Assembly: GCF_000010325.1 (NCBI RefSeq)
Contig: NC_009662.1
Span: 826,501 to 890,500 of the forward strand
Direction of reading: 5' to 3'
Source: Nitratiruptor sp. SB155-2
GTDB lineage: Bacteria > Campylobacterota > Campylobacteria > Campylobacterales > Nitratiruptoraceae
DNA: 64,000 nucleotides
Shown one piece after another: positions 9,808 through 19,186 of the stretch. The notes beneath the pieces are model-generated. The model was not told the origin of the DNA, searched no databases, and was given only the letters and a program-made list of their open reading frames with translations. Numbering within the stretch: the stretch's first letter is position 1; each line of letters opens with the position of its first letter. A program made the position numbers and the translations under genes.

Positions 9808-10999
9808 ACGTTTTGTCAATTTCGTAGTCCGCAGATATCTGCGCTTTGACAAAGAGCAGCCGTTTATCTTCCTTTCTGCTCTTCTCGCTTTTTTAGGCAT
9901 AGCAATAGGAGTGATGGTTCTTATTGTGGCTATGGGTATCATGAATGGTATGGATAAAGAGTTTGAAAAAAAGCTCTTTACCATGAATTATCCGCTTACT
10001 ATCCTTCCCAAATTTAGTGCAAGAATCGATAAAACGGTTGTTGAACGTTTGCAAAAAAAATTTCCAAATCTCTTGATGAGCCCCTATATAACTGCCCAAG
10101 TTATCTATAAAAAGGGCAATAACTTAGAAGGCGGAGTGATTTTTGGAGTCGATTTTGACAAAGAGCGCAAAATAAATGATGTTTTCAAGCATTATGTCAA
10201 GCAACCACCCAAAAAATATGAAATAATTGTCGGTAAAGAGCTTTATAAAGAGTTTTACCTCACTCCAAACGAGAAAATCTTTGTCATTTTTCCGCAAAGT
10301 GAACCAAACGGTTTTTCCGTGACGCCTATTTTTAAGCGTTTTAGGGTAAAGGGATATTTTCATTCAGGCCTGATTGCATACGATAAAGCCTATTCCTATA
10401 CAACACTGGCGTCGTTACGAAAAATTCTTCATATGAAAAAGACCGATTTTAGTGGTATTCATGTTTACTCTTCTCAACCAAGAAAGGACAAGGAAAAAAT
10501 TGAGGCATTTTTGGGGGATGACTATTCGGTTATAGGATGGTGGCAACTCAATGGCAACTTCTTTTCCGCCCTTGCCATGGAAAAACGTGCTCTGTTTATC
10601 GTTCTTATGCTCATTATTCTTGTAGCGTCACTCAATATTGTCAGTTCTCTTTTGATGATGGTCATGAACAGAAGAAAAGAGATAGCATTGCAACTCTCCC
10701 TGGGTGCCACACAAAAAGAGATTGAATCGATCTTTTTTAGACTCGGCTCTATTATAGGTGGTTTTGGAATCGTTACTGGTGCTCTGCTGGGATTAATGGG
10801 GATCTATATTTTGAGCCATTTTGATATCGTTCAACTCCCGGCTGACGTTTATGGGACTTCTAGGCTTCCGATCGATTTGAGTATCTTAGATTTCTGTGCT
10901 GTTATCGCCGGTGCAATCATCATCACCGTTATATCTTCGATCTATCCAGCTAAAAAATCCGTTAAAATCAATATTATCGATGTTTTACGCAACGAATAG
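9800..10999 (+). CDS. LolC/LolE-family lipoprotein-releasing ABC permease
   Basis: A 399-residue inner-membrane protein. One hydrophobic segment lies near residues 24-46, followed by a periplasmic domain of about 220 residues and three further membrane segments (about 268-295, 318-345 and 362-388). This MacB/FtsX-type topology is that of LolC and LolE. The [17 protein letters not shown] cytoplasmic loop is typical of the family. It probably extracts outer-membrane lipoproteins for transfer to LolA, encoded 2.6 kb away. No LolD ATPase gene is beside it. It overlaps secA by eight bases, and its stop codon directly abuts the stop of the convergent AsmA-like gene. Confidence 0.85.
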   Translation: MDKRFVNFVVRRYLRFDKEQPFIFLSALLAFLGIAIGVMVLIVAMGIMNGMDKEFEKKLFTMNYPLTILPKFSARIDKTVVERLQKKFPNLLMSPYITAQVIYKKGNNLEGGVIFGVDFDKERKINDVFKHYVKQPPKKYEIIVGKELYKEFYLTPNEKIFVIFPQSEPNGFSVTPIFKRFRVKGYFHSGLIAYDKAYSYTTLASLRKILHMKKTDFSGIHVYSSQPRKDKEKIEAFLGDDYSVIGWWQLNGNFFSALAMEKRALFIVLMLIILVASLNIVSSLLMMVMNRRKEIALQLSLGATQKEIESIFFRLGSIIGGFGIVTGALLGLMGIYILSHFDIVQLPADVYGTSRLPIDLSILDFCAVIAGAIIITVISSIYPAKKSVKINIIDVLRNE

Positions 11000-13534
11000 C
11001 TAATCAAAAAGTTTGAATGGCAAAAGCAATGTCCTTTTGATAATATTGAGAGGCGCATGTAGTGTATCTTTTATAGTTTGAGTTTTGATTTTTGGATTGT
11101 CTAGATCCCCTGTTATTTTAATCGTAGTGGAGACACTACCATCTTTTCCTAGTAATATGTATCCTGCAACAGGAATTTTATTCAAAATATTTGTAACGGA
11201 TTTCAATGTTTTTAATTGTAGAACCATTCCAATTTTATTTGCCTTGAGATCGATAATACCCTCTCCGTCAAACGTTGTGGAATCGGAAACGAGATGAAGT
11301 TTCTTGATGTACAACAGCTCTTTTGAATAGATAAAATCGACATAGCCATTTTTTATAAAGAGCCCTTTTGTATTAAAACCTGGATTTTGAAACGTGATGA
11401 GGGCGGGAACGGAATTGATAAACGCGAAAAGATTGTTAAAAGCTTGAAGATTTTTGATATATGCCCTTTGAACGGAAAAGCGTCCTCTCATTTTGCCTAC
11501 CGGTCCATGTAATACAAGCTCATATTCTCCTTTGGAGAGAAAATTCATTTTAAAAAGTTTATGTAGCACTTCATCGTGCATATTTTTCATAGAAATATTT
11601 ACGTTATTGTTTTGATACATAAAAACATATCTAGTAGGACCATAATTGCCTGAAAAATGAATCGTCTCCCCAAGATTCAGATGACCAAACTCGATGGGAA
11701 GAACTCTTTTTTTGTAAAGAATTTTCATGTTGAAAAGTTTGAAAGAGGCACGAATGTCATTGAAAGGTGACTGGTCTATCTTGTTTTTCTTTTGAAACAG
11801 TGTATCGAGTTTAAGATCGAGATTCTTGAATGATCCGTTCACTTTTTTGTCTTTGAAAGAGATTGATATTTTATTGTTGATATCTAAACTCAATCCGGCA
11901 TTTCCAGCGAAACCACGGATGAAAAAATGATCGATATTTTTCCCGCCTTCATAGATAATATTGTTTTTTTTCACCAATTCTGCTTCAAATCGAATAGGCT
12001 TGTCGATGGTGACTTTTGCCCATCCTTTTTGTGGATCTAATTTTTGAAGGAAAGGCGAGTAGGGTTTGATGAGCGTAAGATCATTCAATCGTACCATAGT
12101 ACGCTTGTTAAAGAAGATATCGGTATTGAATCTTTTCAGATGTGCCTTGGAGTGTTTGAGATCTAGAAGAAGTTTTTCAGAGAGATTGTCAGCCTTTAGA
12201 ATAATATAACTCTTTTCCTTGATAGAGACGTTCGTATCATGCAGGTCTAATTTTGCATATTGTTTATGTAAATCTATTTTTCCTTGGACATCAGCTTTCA
12301 CAATGGGTGGTAGAGAAACGAGTGATGGGTGAATAGTGATCTGTTTATTGTGCAAAGAAAAATTCGCTTTTTGTAAAAAGAGATCAAAGTTTTGGATGTG
12401 AATCAAAGAGTTTTTTGTTGTGAAAGATCCTTGTACATCTGTAGAGTAGTCATGGAAATAGAGTTTTACGTTGACAATGCTGTCTAAAATTCCTTTTTTA
12501 TGAATAATGGGGATATGAACGTCATATGATGCAAGAACTTTTTTAATTTCTTTGTCAAATCTGGTTTTTATCTTAATGAGAATATCTATATAGCTTTTAG
12601 ATTGCCCTAGATGGTATATGGTGACTTTTGAGCCTTGCAAAGATCTTTTTTGAAATATGGGTTTACGCAGTGTAAAATAGAGATTATTGCTTTTATAGTC
12701 GAGTATGATCTGTTTAACAACTACTGGAGCAATGCCTTTTTGAAAATCTATGGTTCCATCGTAGGCGACTGCTCGACCTTTAAAAAGATTTGGATCGAAT
12801 CCTTTTTTTAAATCTATTTTACCTTCGAAAAACTGAAGCCGATATTTTTTAGCGCGTATCTTTTTACAACTCCAGGATTTGATCTCTTCGTTGATGGGTA
12901 TTTGTACAAAAAGATTTTGTAGCTGTCTATTGGTAAATGGTCGGCTTTCAAGATATATTTTTACGATATCGCCAATTTTTGAGAGACGAATATTCCCTAG
13001 TATATCGTGTGTATTGAATGTTCCTTTGAAGAGAAAATCTTTGGTTGTCGTTACGGCCCGTCCTTTAATGAGGGTTTTGTACTTTTTAAAAACAAGGCGC
13101 TTGATGTTTGCATAGATTTTGTTTTTATCATATTTCAATGTCGTTACAAGTTCAAATTTGGGTGTAATAAGCGTAAAAATATTATGAGTAAAATAGAACT
13201 CTATTTTTTGCTTGTGGATGATAAGTGTATCCAGTTCGATATATTCGAAATATTTTGGGATAAGATTGATAAGATACAGATTTTTTTTGGCGCTTTCAAC
13301 AGAAAAGTCTGTTTTTGATCGTTTATCGGATTCAAGATGGATCTTTTGGGCTTTGAGAATCAGTTTTTTATCCAGTTTGAGATACAATTTCTTGATATGA
13401 ATCGGATGGAAATCTAGATGCTCAATGTAAATCCCTTTTTTTAAAAAAAAGTATGTACCTCCCAAAAGGATGAGAGTGGCAAAAAGAGTGCTTAAAATTA
13501 CTTTGGTTATCGTTGAACTTGTTTTAGTAAGCAT
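11000..13534 (-). CDS. Large AsmA/YhdP-like envelope protein
   Basis: An 844-residue protein with one N-terminal membrane anchor (about 8-31) and then a long, beta-rich periplasmic region with repeated DLH/DLK-type strands. The last 200 residues resemble the AsmA-like C-terminal region of the YhdP/TamB/AsmA group (INSVPALITF, FDGEGIIDLKANKIGMVLQLKTL, IPVAGYILLGKDGSVSTTIKITGDLDNPKI). Such proteins are thought to bridge phospholipid transport between the membranes. Its 5' end overlaps the 5' end of mltG on the other strand. The start is not firmly fixed: AAAGAA seven bases before the ATG is a weak ribosome site. Confidence 0.8.
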   Translation of the reverse strand: MLTKTSSTITKVILSTLFATLILLGGTYFFLKKGIYIEHLDFHPIHIKKLYLKLDKKLILKAQKIHLESDKRSKTDFSVESAKKNLYLINLIPKYFEYIELDTLIIHKQKIEFYFTHNIFTLITPKFELVTTLKYDKNKIYANIKRLVFKKYKTLIKGRAVTTTKDFLFKGTFNTHDILGNIRLSKIGDIVKIYLESRPFTNRQLQNLFVQIPINEEIKSWSCKKIRAKKYRLQFFEGKIDLKKGFDPNLFKGRAVAYDGTIDFQKGIAPVVVKQIILDYKSNNLYFTLRKPIFQKRSLQGSKVTIYHLGQSKSYIDILIKIKTRFDKEIKKVLASYDVHIPIIHKKGILDSIVNVKLYFHDYSTDVQGSFTTKNSLIHIQNFDLFLQKANFSLHNKQITIHPSLVSLPPIVKADVQGKIDLHKQYAKLDLHDTNVSIKEKSYIILKADNLSEKLLLDLKHSKAHLKRFNTDIFFNKRTMVRLNDLTLIKPYSPFLQKLDPQKGWAKVTIDKPIRFEAELVKKNNIIYEGGKNIDHFFIRGFAGNAGLSLDINNKISISFKDKKVNGSFKNLDLKLDTLFQKKNKIDQSPFNDIRASFKLFNMKILYKKRVLPIEFGHLNLGETIHFSGNYGPTRYVFMYQNNNVNISMKNMHDEVLHKLFKMNFLSKGEYELVLHGPVGKMRGRFSVQRAYIKNLQAFNNLFAFINSVPALITFQNPGFNTKGLFIKNGYVDFIYSKELLYIKKLHLVSDSTTFDGEGIIDLKANKIGMVLQLKTLKSVTNILNKIPVAGYILLGKDGSVSTTIKITGDLDNPKIKTQTIKDTLHAPLNIIKRTLLLPFKLFD

Positions 13535-14435
13535 TATTACGATTCTTTATTATTTTGCAAGGCCTGTAAATATTGAAAGTCCTCAAATACGAATCCCCCC
13601 AGGCAATCTACCATCTTCCATATTATATCTAAACAAAGCAGTTGTCCCTGTAACACAACTGGATGCTGTCGTGATACATTTTTTTGGGTATCCACAAAAA
13701 GGGTGGATCGATATACAGAAGAGACACCTTTCAAGACTCGATTTTCTTTATAGACTTACAAAATCAAAAGCCGCTCTTTTTCCTGTAAAAGTGATACCAG
13801 GAGAAACAACTATTTGGTTTTTTCATATCTTGGCAGATAGATATGGCTATGATGAAAATATGTTACAAAAAGTTTATAATAAAGTTGCCCCTTACCCAGA
13901 GGGTATACTTTTTGCCGATACATACTATCTGCCAAAAGGGATTGATGAAGAACATCTTGTACACTATCTCGTACGATTTGGATTGCAAAAGCATCGCAAC
14001 ATTTCAATGAAGGTTTTTGGGAAATTTGATCAAAAACAGTGGTTTGAAAAAGTGGTGACTATAGCTTCCATCATACAAAAAGAGGCTGCCAGTAAGGAAG
14101 AGATGCCTATAGTCGCATCTGTTATATACAATAGATTGAAAAAAAAGATGCCGCTACAAATGGATGGTACACTCAATTACGGCATCTATTCCCATATTAA
14201 AGTAACACATCGAAGGATTGCAACTGATACAACGAGATTCAATACATACAAATATATAGGATTGCCGCCTTATCCAGTTTGTATTGTGGGACTAGATGCG
14301 ATAAAAGCTGCCATCAAACCGGCTAAAACAGATTATCTCTATTTTGTAAAAGGCAAGAATGGTAAGCATCTCTTTTCGAGAAGCTATAAAAAACATTTGA
14401 AGTATATACATAATGTGAAGAAAAGAAACAGATAG
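13476..14435 (+). CDS. mltG: Endolytic murein transglycosylase MltG
   Basis: About 319 residues. It cleaves nascent glycan strands and is proposed to set peptidoglycan chain length. A single membrane anchor lies near residues 8-28, followed by a LysM-like region and the catalytic domain with the conserved glutamate in SIIQKEAAS and the family motif MPIVASVIYNRLKKKMPLQMD. An ATG at 13470 is also in frame, but AAAAGG directly abuts it. The GTG at 13476 has normal spacing and is preferred. Either way, the coding region overlaps the divergent AsmA-like gene by about 60 bp. Confidence 0.88.
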   Translation: MAKRVLKITLVIVELVLVSIITILYYFARPVNIESPQIRIPPGNLPSSILYLNKAVVPVTQLDAVVIHFFGYPQKGWIDIQKRHLSRLDFLYRLTKSKAALFPVKVIPGETTIWFFHILADRYGYDENMLQKVYNKVAPYPEGILFADTYYLPKGIDEEHLVHYLVRFGLQKHRNISMKVFGKFDQKQWFEKVVTIASIIQKEAASKEEMPIVASVIYNRLKKKMPLQMDGTLNYGIYSHIKVTHRRIATDTTRFNTYKYIGLPPYPVCIVGLDAIKAAIKPAKTDYLYFVKGKNGKHLFSRSYKKHLKYIHNVKKRNR

Positions 14436-14531
14436 CCCCCTTTCTTTTTTTTCTATAGCGATTTGATGATTCTTATAAGAAGAAGTTGTTACTATTATAG
14501 AGTAATTAAATAAAATCAAAGAGGAGAAAAA

Positions 14532-16748
14532 ATGGGTAAAGCAAGGATTGTTTGGACAAAAATTGATGAAGCACCAGCGCTTGCAACATATTCATTACTG
14601 CCTATTGTAAAGGCTTTTACAAAAGATTCTGGTGTTGAAATTGAGCTTCGAGATATTTCACTAGCAGGAAGAGTTATCGCTGAATTTAGCGATAGACTTC
14701 CAGAAGATAAAAAGCAAGCTGATGAACTTGCTTACATGGGAGAGTTAGTTCTTAAACCAGAAGCAAATATTATCAAGCTACCAAATATTTCTGCTTCCAT
14801 TCCGCAGCTTGTAGCAACTATTAAAGAGTTGCAAGCACAAGGATACGATATTCCGGATTTTCCTGAAGAGCCAAAAACGGCTGAGGAAGTAGAACTCAGA
14901 AATCGATTCGCGAAACTTCTCGGATCTGCTGTAAACCCGGTACTTCGACAAGGGAACTCAGACAGACGTCTTAGCAAAGCGGTAAAAGAGTATGCCAAAA
15001 AATTTCCACATAAAATGAGAGATGTAAGTCCTGATAGCAAAAGCTATGTTGCACATATGGACAAAAATGACTTCTATCAAAATGAACAGTCTTTCATCAG
15101 CGATAAAGATCAGACGGTAAAACTCGTTTTTGAAGGCCAAGATGGCAAAACGGAAGTTTTAAAAGAAGTAGAAGTGAAAAAAGGTGAAGTATTTAGTGCA
15201 TCATTTTTGAATAGAAAAACCCTTCGAGAATTTTATGAGTGTGTTATCAATGATGCAAAAGAGAAAGACATTCTCTTCTCACTGCACGTAAAAGCCACAA
15301 TGATGAAAATCTCTGATCCAGTGCTTTTTGGAGATGCGATTCGAGTCTACTTCAAAGAACTTTTTGACGAATATGGTAAAGAGCTCGAAGAGATTGGCTT
15401 TGATCCAAACAACGGACTTGTAGATCTTGAAAATAAACTTTGCAAACTTCCTGAAGGTGTACAAAAAGATATCAAGGATAAAATCCAAGAGATCCTCAAG
15501 AAAAATGCACGAATGTATATGGTTGATAGCGATGCAGGCATCACCAATCTCCACGCTCCAAACGATGTTATTATCGATGCTTCTATTCCTGCAGTTGTTA
15601 AAAACGGTCTTCAAGGATGGGGACCAGATGGTGAGACGGCTGATACTGTGATTACTGTTCCAGATAGAACATATGCAAGAATGTACAAAGAGATCGTTGC
15701 TGATATCGTTAAAAATGGTCAGTTCGATCCTGCGAAAGTAGGAACTGTACAAAATATTGGTCTTATGGCGAAAAAAGCAGAAGAGTATGGAAGCCACGAC
15801 AAGACTTTCTTCCCACCAGAAGATGGATACATCAAAACTATCGATGAAGATGGCAATACATTAATGTGTCATGAAGTGGAAGAGGGAGATATCTGGAGAG
15901 CATACAGTGCAAAAGATGAGGCGATTGTTGACTGGGCCAAATTGGCTGTAAGACGAGCAAAAGAGAGCGGATACCCGATTGTTTTCTGGCTTGACAGCAA
16001 CAGAGCGCATGATGCGAACTTGATCAAAAAAGTAGTCAGTGTATTGAAAGATGAAGATTTGAGTGGTGTGGAATTCCATATTATGGCACCTGAAAAAGCG
16101 ATGCGATACACGCTTAGAAGATTTAGAGCAGGAGAGGGAACAATCAGCGTAACGGGTAACGTACTAAGAGACTACCTCACAGATCTCTTCCCGATTATAG
16201 AAGTTGGTACAAGTGCAAGAACTCTTTCAATCGTTCCACTTCTAGCCGGTGGGGGTGTTTTTGAAACAGGAGCCGGTGGTAGTGCACCAAAACATGTTGA
16301 GCAGTTCTTGAAAGAGGGACACCTTCGATGGGATAGCCTTGGTGAGTTTATGGCACTTGTAGAATCACTCAAGCTTGCAGTGAAACAAGGTGCTAGCGAG
16401 AAAACAACAATCATTGCAGAAGCACTTGACAGAGCAGTTGGCAAATATCTTAACAACGACAAAACGCCGAAACGAAAAGTGGGTGAACTTGATAACCGAG
16501 GAAGCCACTACTATCTTGCCACCTACTGGGCTGAAGAACTTGCAAGTTGTGGGGAGAGTGAACTAGAAGCGAAATTTGCTCCAGTAGCTGAAAAACTAAA
16601 AGCGAACGAAGAGCAAATACTTGCTGAAATTAAAGCAGCTGAAGGAAAACCGGTTGATATCGGCGGATACTATCATCCAGATGATTGTAAAGCTGAAACT
16701 GCAATGAGACCTAGCAAAATCTTCAATGAAATTATCGATAACATCTAA
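14532..16748 (+). CDS. icd: Isocitrate dehydrogenase, monomeric NADP type
   Basis: A 738-residue protein. This length and the start MGKARIVWTKIDEAPALATY are those of the monomeric class, unrelated in length to the common 400-residue dimeric enzyme. It interconverts isocitrate and 2-oxoglutarate plus CO2 with NADP(H). Conserved stretches include RQGNSDRR, ADTVITVPDRTYARMY, FWLDSNRAHDANLI and GGSAPKHVEQF. It opens the TCA cluster. A strong ribosome site (AGAGGAGAAAAA) precedes the ATG. A short hairpin separates it from mdh. In a reductive cycle it would act as the carboxylating enzyme next to the oor product. Confidence 0.96.
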   Translation: MGKARIVWTKIDEAPALATYSLLPIVKAFTKDSGVEIELRDISLAGRVIAEFSDRLPEDKKQADELAYMGELVLKPEANIIKLPNISASIPQLVATIKELQAQGYDIPDFPEEPKTAEEVELRNRFAKLLGSAVNPVLRQGNSDRRLSKAVKEYAKKFPHKMRDVSPDSKSYVAHMDKNDFYQNEQSFISDKDQTVKLVFEGQDGKTEVLKEVEVKKGEVFSASFLNRKTLREFYECVINDAKEKDILFSLHVKATMMKISDPVLFGDAIRVYFKELFDEYGKELEEIGFDPNNGLVDLENKLCKLPEGVQKDIKDKIQEILKKNARMYMVDSDAGITNLHAPNDVIIDASIPAVVKNGLQGWGPDGETADTVITVPDRTYARMYKEIVADIVKNGQFDPAKVGTVQNIGLMAKKAEEYGSHDKTFFPPEDGYIKTIDEDGNTLMCHEVEEGDIWRAYSAKDEAIVDWAKLAVRRAKESGYPIVFWLDSNRAHDANLIKKVVSVLKDEDLSGVEFHIMAPEKAMRYTLRRFRAGEGTISVTGNVLRDYLTDLFPIIEVGTSARTLSIVPLLAGGGVFETGAGGSAPKHVEQFLKEGHLRWDSLGEFMALVESLKLAVKQGASEKTTIIAEALDRAVGKYLNNDKTPKRKVGELDNRGSHYYLATYWAEELASCGESELEAKFAPVAEKLKANEEQILAEIKAAEGKPVDIGGYYHPDDCKAETAMRPSKIFNEIIDNI

Positions 16749-16750
16749 TA

Positions 16751-16770
16751 TCAGAGGCTTAGGCCTCTGA
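16751..16770 (+). other. Intra-operon hairpin between icd and mdh
   Basis: A perfect 8-bp stem, TCAGAGGC and GCCTCTGA, with a TTAG loop begins two bases after the icd stop. No T-run follows; AAAATAAAGGAG leads into the mdh ribosome site. It may act as a partial terminator, a processing site or a 3'-end stabiliser for the icd part of the transcript. Confidence 0.55.
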
Positions 16771-16786
16771 AAATAAAGGAGAGTGA

Positions 16787-17743
16787 ATGGCAAAAAGTTC
16801 AAAAGTATCTATTGTAGGCGCTGGTGGTAACGTTGGAAGCATTGTGGCATATTCAGTCGCTATGCAAGGACTTGCTCATGAAGTTATTTTAGTGGATAGA
16901 GATAAGGATAGAGCTCAAGGGAAAGCGCTTGATATGAACCAAGCTGCTGCAGCTATGAGAACCCATTCCATCGTTCGTGCTGCAAATGACTATACCGATA
17001 TTGAAGGAAGTAAAGTAGTTGTTATTACGGCTGGTTTTCCAAGGAAGCCCGGAATGAGCAGAGACGATCTACTCTTTGCAAATGCCGATATCGTAAGTGA
17101 AGTTGTAGAAAATGTTGTGAAACATGCTCCAGATTCTATTATTATCGTTGTTACAAATCCACTCGATACCATGACCTATGTCGCTTTAAAAAAGAGTGGT
17201 TTTCCAAAAAATAGAGTTATTGGAATGGCTGGGATTTTGGATGGTGCAAGAATGACACACTTTATCTATGAAAAACTCGGATTTGGTGCTGGTCAGATTC
17301 GTGCAACTGTCATCGGAGGACATGGTGATTATATGGTTCCTCTTCCAAGATATTCTACAGTCGCAGGCATTCCAATAACTGATTTGTTGACTCCGCAGGA
17401 GTTACAAGAGGTGGTAGAAGCCACTAAAAACGGCGGTGCCCAGATCGTAAAACTGATGGGAACAAGCGCTTATTTTGCCCCAGGAAAAGCAACGGCTATT
17501 ATGGTCGAAGCTATTTTGCAAGACTCCAAAAAAATCTATCCATGTTCTACGCTTCTTGAAGGTGAATATGGCGTCCATGGAATCCCAAATGGAGTGCCTG
17601 TAACGCTTGGTGCCAATGGTGTTGAAGAGATTATTGAACTACAACTTACACCACGTGAAAGAGAAGAGTTCCAACGAAGTGTCGATTCTGTAAAAGAGTT
17701 GATCGATGTGTTAGAAAATCAGAACTATTTTGGAGAGAAGTGA
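16787..17743 (+). CDS. mdh: Malate dehydrogenase (LDH-like, NAD-dependent)
   Basis: A 318-residue enzyme interconverting malate and oxaloacetate. The N-terminal Rossmann motif VGAGGNVGS and the following acidic residue (VDRD) suit NAD binding. The catalytic histidine is in IGGHGDYM and the active-site loop carries RKPGMSRDDL. It belongs to the LDH-like MDH group, common in autotrophs and archaea. The stop codon overlaps the start of the fumarase alpha gene (TGATG), so mdh and fumarase are translationally coupled. Confidence 0.94.
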   Translation: MAKSSKVSIVGAGGNVGSIVAYSVAMQGLAHEVILVDRDKDRAQGKALDMNQAAAAMRTHSIVRAANDYTDIEGSKVVVITAGFPRKPGMSRDDLLFANADIVSEVVENVVKHAPDSIIIVVTNPLDTMTYVALKKSGFPKNRVIGMAGILDGARMTHFIYEKLGFGAGQIRATVIGGHGDYMVPLPRYSTVAGIPITDLLTPQELQEVVEATKNGGAQIVKLMGTSAYFAPGKATAIMVEAILQDSKKIYPCSTLLEGEYGVHGIPNGVPVTLGANGVEEIIELQLTPREREEFQRSVDSVKELIDVLENQNYFGEK

Positions 17744-18606
17744 TGCGCACAGTAGCATACGAAGATATTGTCAAGGCGATACGAGATACCATTATCTATT
17801 CAACGACGCATCTTAGTGAAGATATGCACAAAGCCTTGCAAGAGGCATTGGAAAAAGAGGAGAGTCTTGTCAGCAAGGCAGTATTGGAACAACTCCTAGA
17901 AAATGCAGAAATTGCAGCGAGTGAAAACAAACCTCTTTGTCAAGATACAGGGCTTGCCATCTTTTTTGTGAAGGTTGGTGAAGATGTCCGTGTCGAAGGT
18001 GGCAGTTTAAAAGAAGCTATTTTTGAAGGCACGAAAAAGGGATATGAAGAAGGGTATCTCAGAGCCTCTACATGCGATTGTTTCACGAGAGCCAATCTCA
18101 AAGACAAAATTGGGTACAACCTACCGCCTGTGATCTATTTCGATATTGTTCCAGGAGACAAAATTGAGATAGAGTTTGCTGCAAAAGGTGGCGGAAGTGA
18201 AAATGGAAGTCGTGCAAGAGTCCTTGCTCCAGCGCAGGGGAAAGAGGGAATAAAAGAGTTTGTCAAGCAAGTTGTCAGTGATGCTGGGCCAAATGTATGT
18301 CCTCCGATCGTTGTAGGTGTTGGAATAGGTGGTAGCTTTGATTATGCAGCCGTTATGAGTAAACATGCTCTCTTTCGTGATATTGGTACGCCGAACCCAG
18401 ATCCAGAACTAGATGCCTTCGAAAAAGAGATTCTAGAAGAGCTCAATAAGCTCGGAATCGGCGCCATGGGAATGGGTGGTACGCAAACGGCACTTGCTGT
18501 ACATATCGAAACATATAAACCGGGTCGTATGTGTCACATTGCTTCACTTCCTGTTGCAGTCAATATCCAGTGCCACAGTTCTCGACATGCACATATAACC
18601 ATATAA
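17743..18606 (+). CDS. Fumarate hydratase class I, alpha (N-terminal) subunit
   Basis: About 287 residues. It forms the [4Fe-4S]-binding half of a two-subunit class I fumarase that interconverts malate and fumarate. Likely cluster ligands are the cysteines in LCQDTG, NVCPP and IQCHSSRH. Family blocks AAKGGGSENGS and GIGGSFDYAA are clear. The ATG at 17743 shares one base with the mdh stop; a GTG one codon earlier is also possible. The beta subunit gene follows after ten bases. Confidence 0.94.
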   Translation: MRTVAYEDIVKAIRDTIIYSTTHLSEDMHKALQEALEKEESLVSKAVLEQLLENAEIAASENKPLCQDTGLAIFFVKVGEDVRVEGGSLKEAIFEGTKKGYEEGYLRASTCDCFTRANLKDKIGYNLPPVIYFDIVPGDKIEIEFAAKGGGSENGSRARVLAPAQGKEGIKEFVKQVVSDAGPNVCPPIVVGVGIGGSFDYAAVMSKHALFRDIGTPNPDPELDAFEKEILEELNKLGIGAMGMGGTQTALAVHIETYKPGRMCHIASLPVAVNIQCHSSRHAHITI

Positions 18607-18616
18607 GGAAATAGAT

Positions 18617-19171
18617 ATGGCAGAGTATAAACTAAAAACCCCGTTGAGCAATGAAGATGTAGAGAAATTAAAAGCCGGAGACATCGTCTATCTTACAGGA
18701 ACCCTCTACACTGCAAGAGATGCAGCACATAAAAGACTGGTTGATTTGATTTTTGAGGGCAAAGAGCTTCCTTTTGATCTACACGGTGCAGTGATCTACT
18801 ATGTAGGACCAACTCCTCCAAAACCGGGAGAAGTGATAGGGAGTGCTGGTCCTACTACAAGTTACAGAATGGACAGTTATGCGCCTATTCTGATAGAGCA
18901 TGGACTCAAAGGGATGATAGGAAAAGGCAAAAGAAACGATGCAGTCAAAGAGGCATGCAAAAAACATAAAGCGGTCTATTTTGGTGCAGTAGGAGGAGCT
19001 GGAGCACTTTTGGCAAAACGAATAAAAGATGCTGAAGTTATAGCCTATCCAGAACTTGGACCAGAAGCAGTTCGAAGAATTGTAGTAGAAGATTTTCCTG
19101 TTGTTGTAGTCAATGATACCTACGGAAATGACCTTTACGAAGAGGGTCGAAAACAGTGGGCAAAAGCATAA
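18617..19171 (+). CDS. Fumarate hydratase class I, beta (C-terminal) subunit
   Basis: A 184-residue protein matching the C-terminal half of single-chain class I fumarases. Conserved parts are the early LKAGDIVYLTGTLYTARDAAHKR block, the GPTTSYRMD active-site stretch, and GAVGGAGALLAKRIK. It works only with the alpha subunit encoded just upstream. The stop is followed after 15 bases by sucC with an AAGGAG ribosome site. Confidence 0.94.
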   Translation: MAEYKLKTPLSNEDVEKLKAGDIVYLTGTLYTARDAAHKRLVDLIFEGKELPFDLHGAVIYYVGPTPPKPGEVIGSAGPTTSYRMDSYAPILIEHGLKGMIGKGKRNDAVKEACKKHKAVYFGAVGGAGALLAKRIKDAEVIAYPELGPEAVRRIVVEDFPVVVVNDTYGNDLYEEGRKQWAKA

Positions 19172-19186
19172 GAAAGGAGTAATGTA

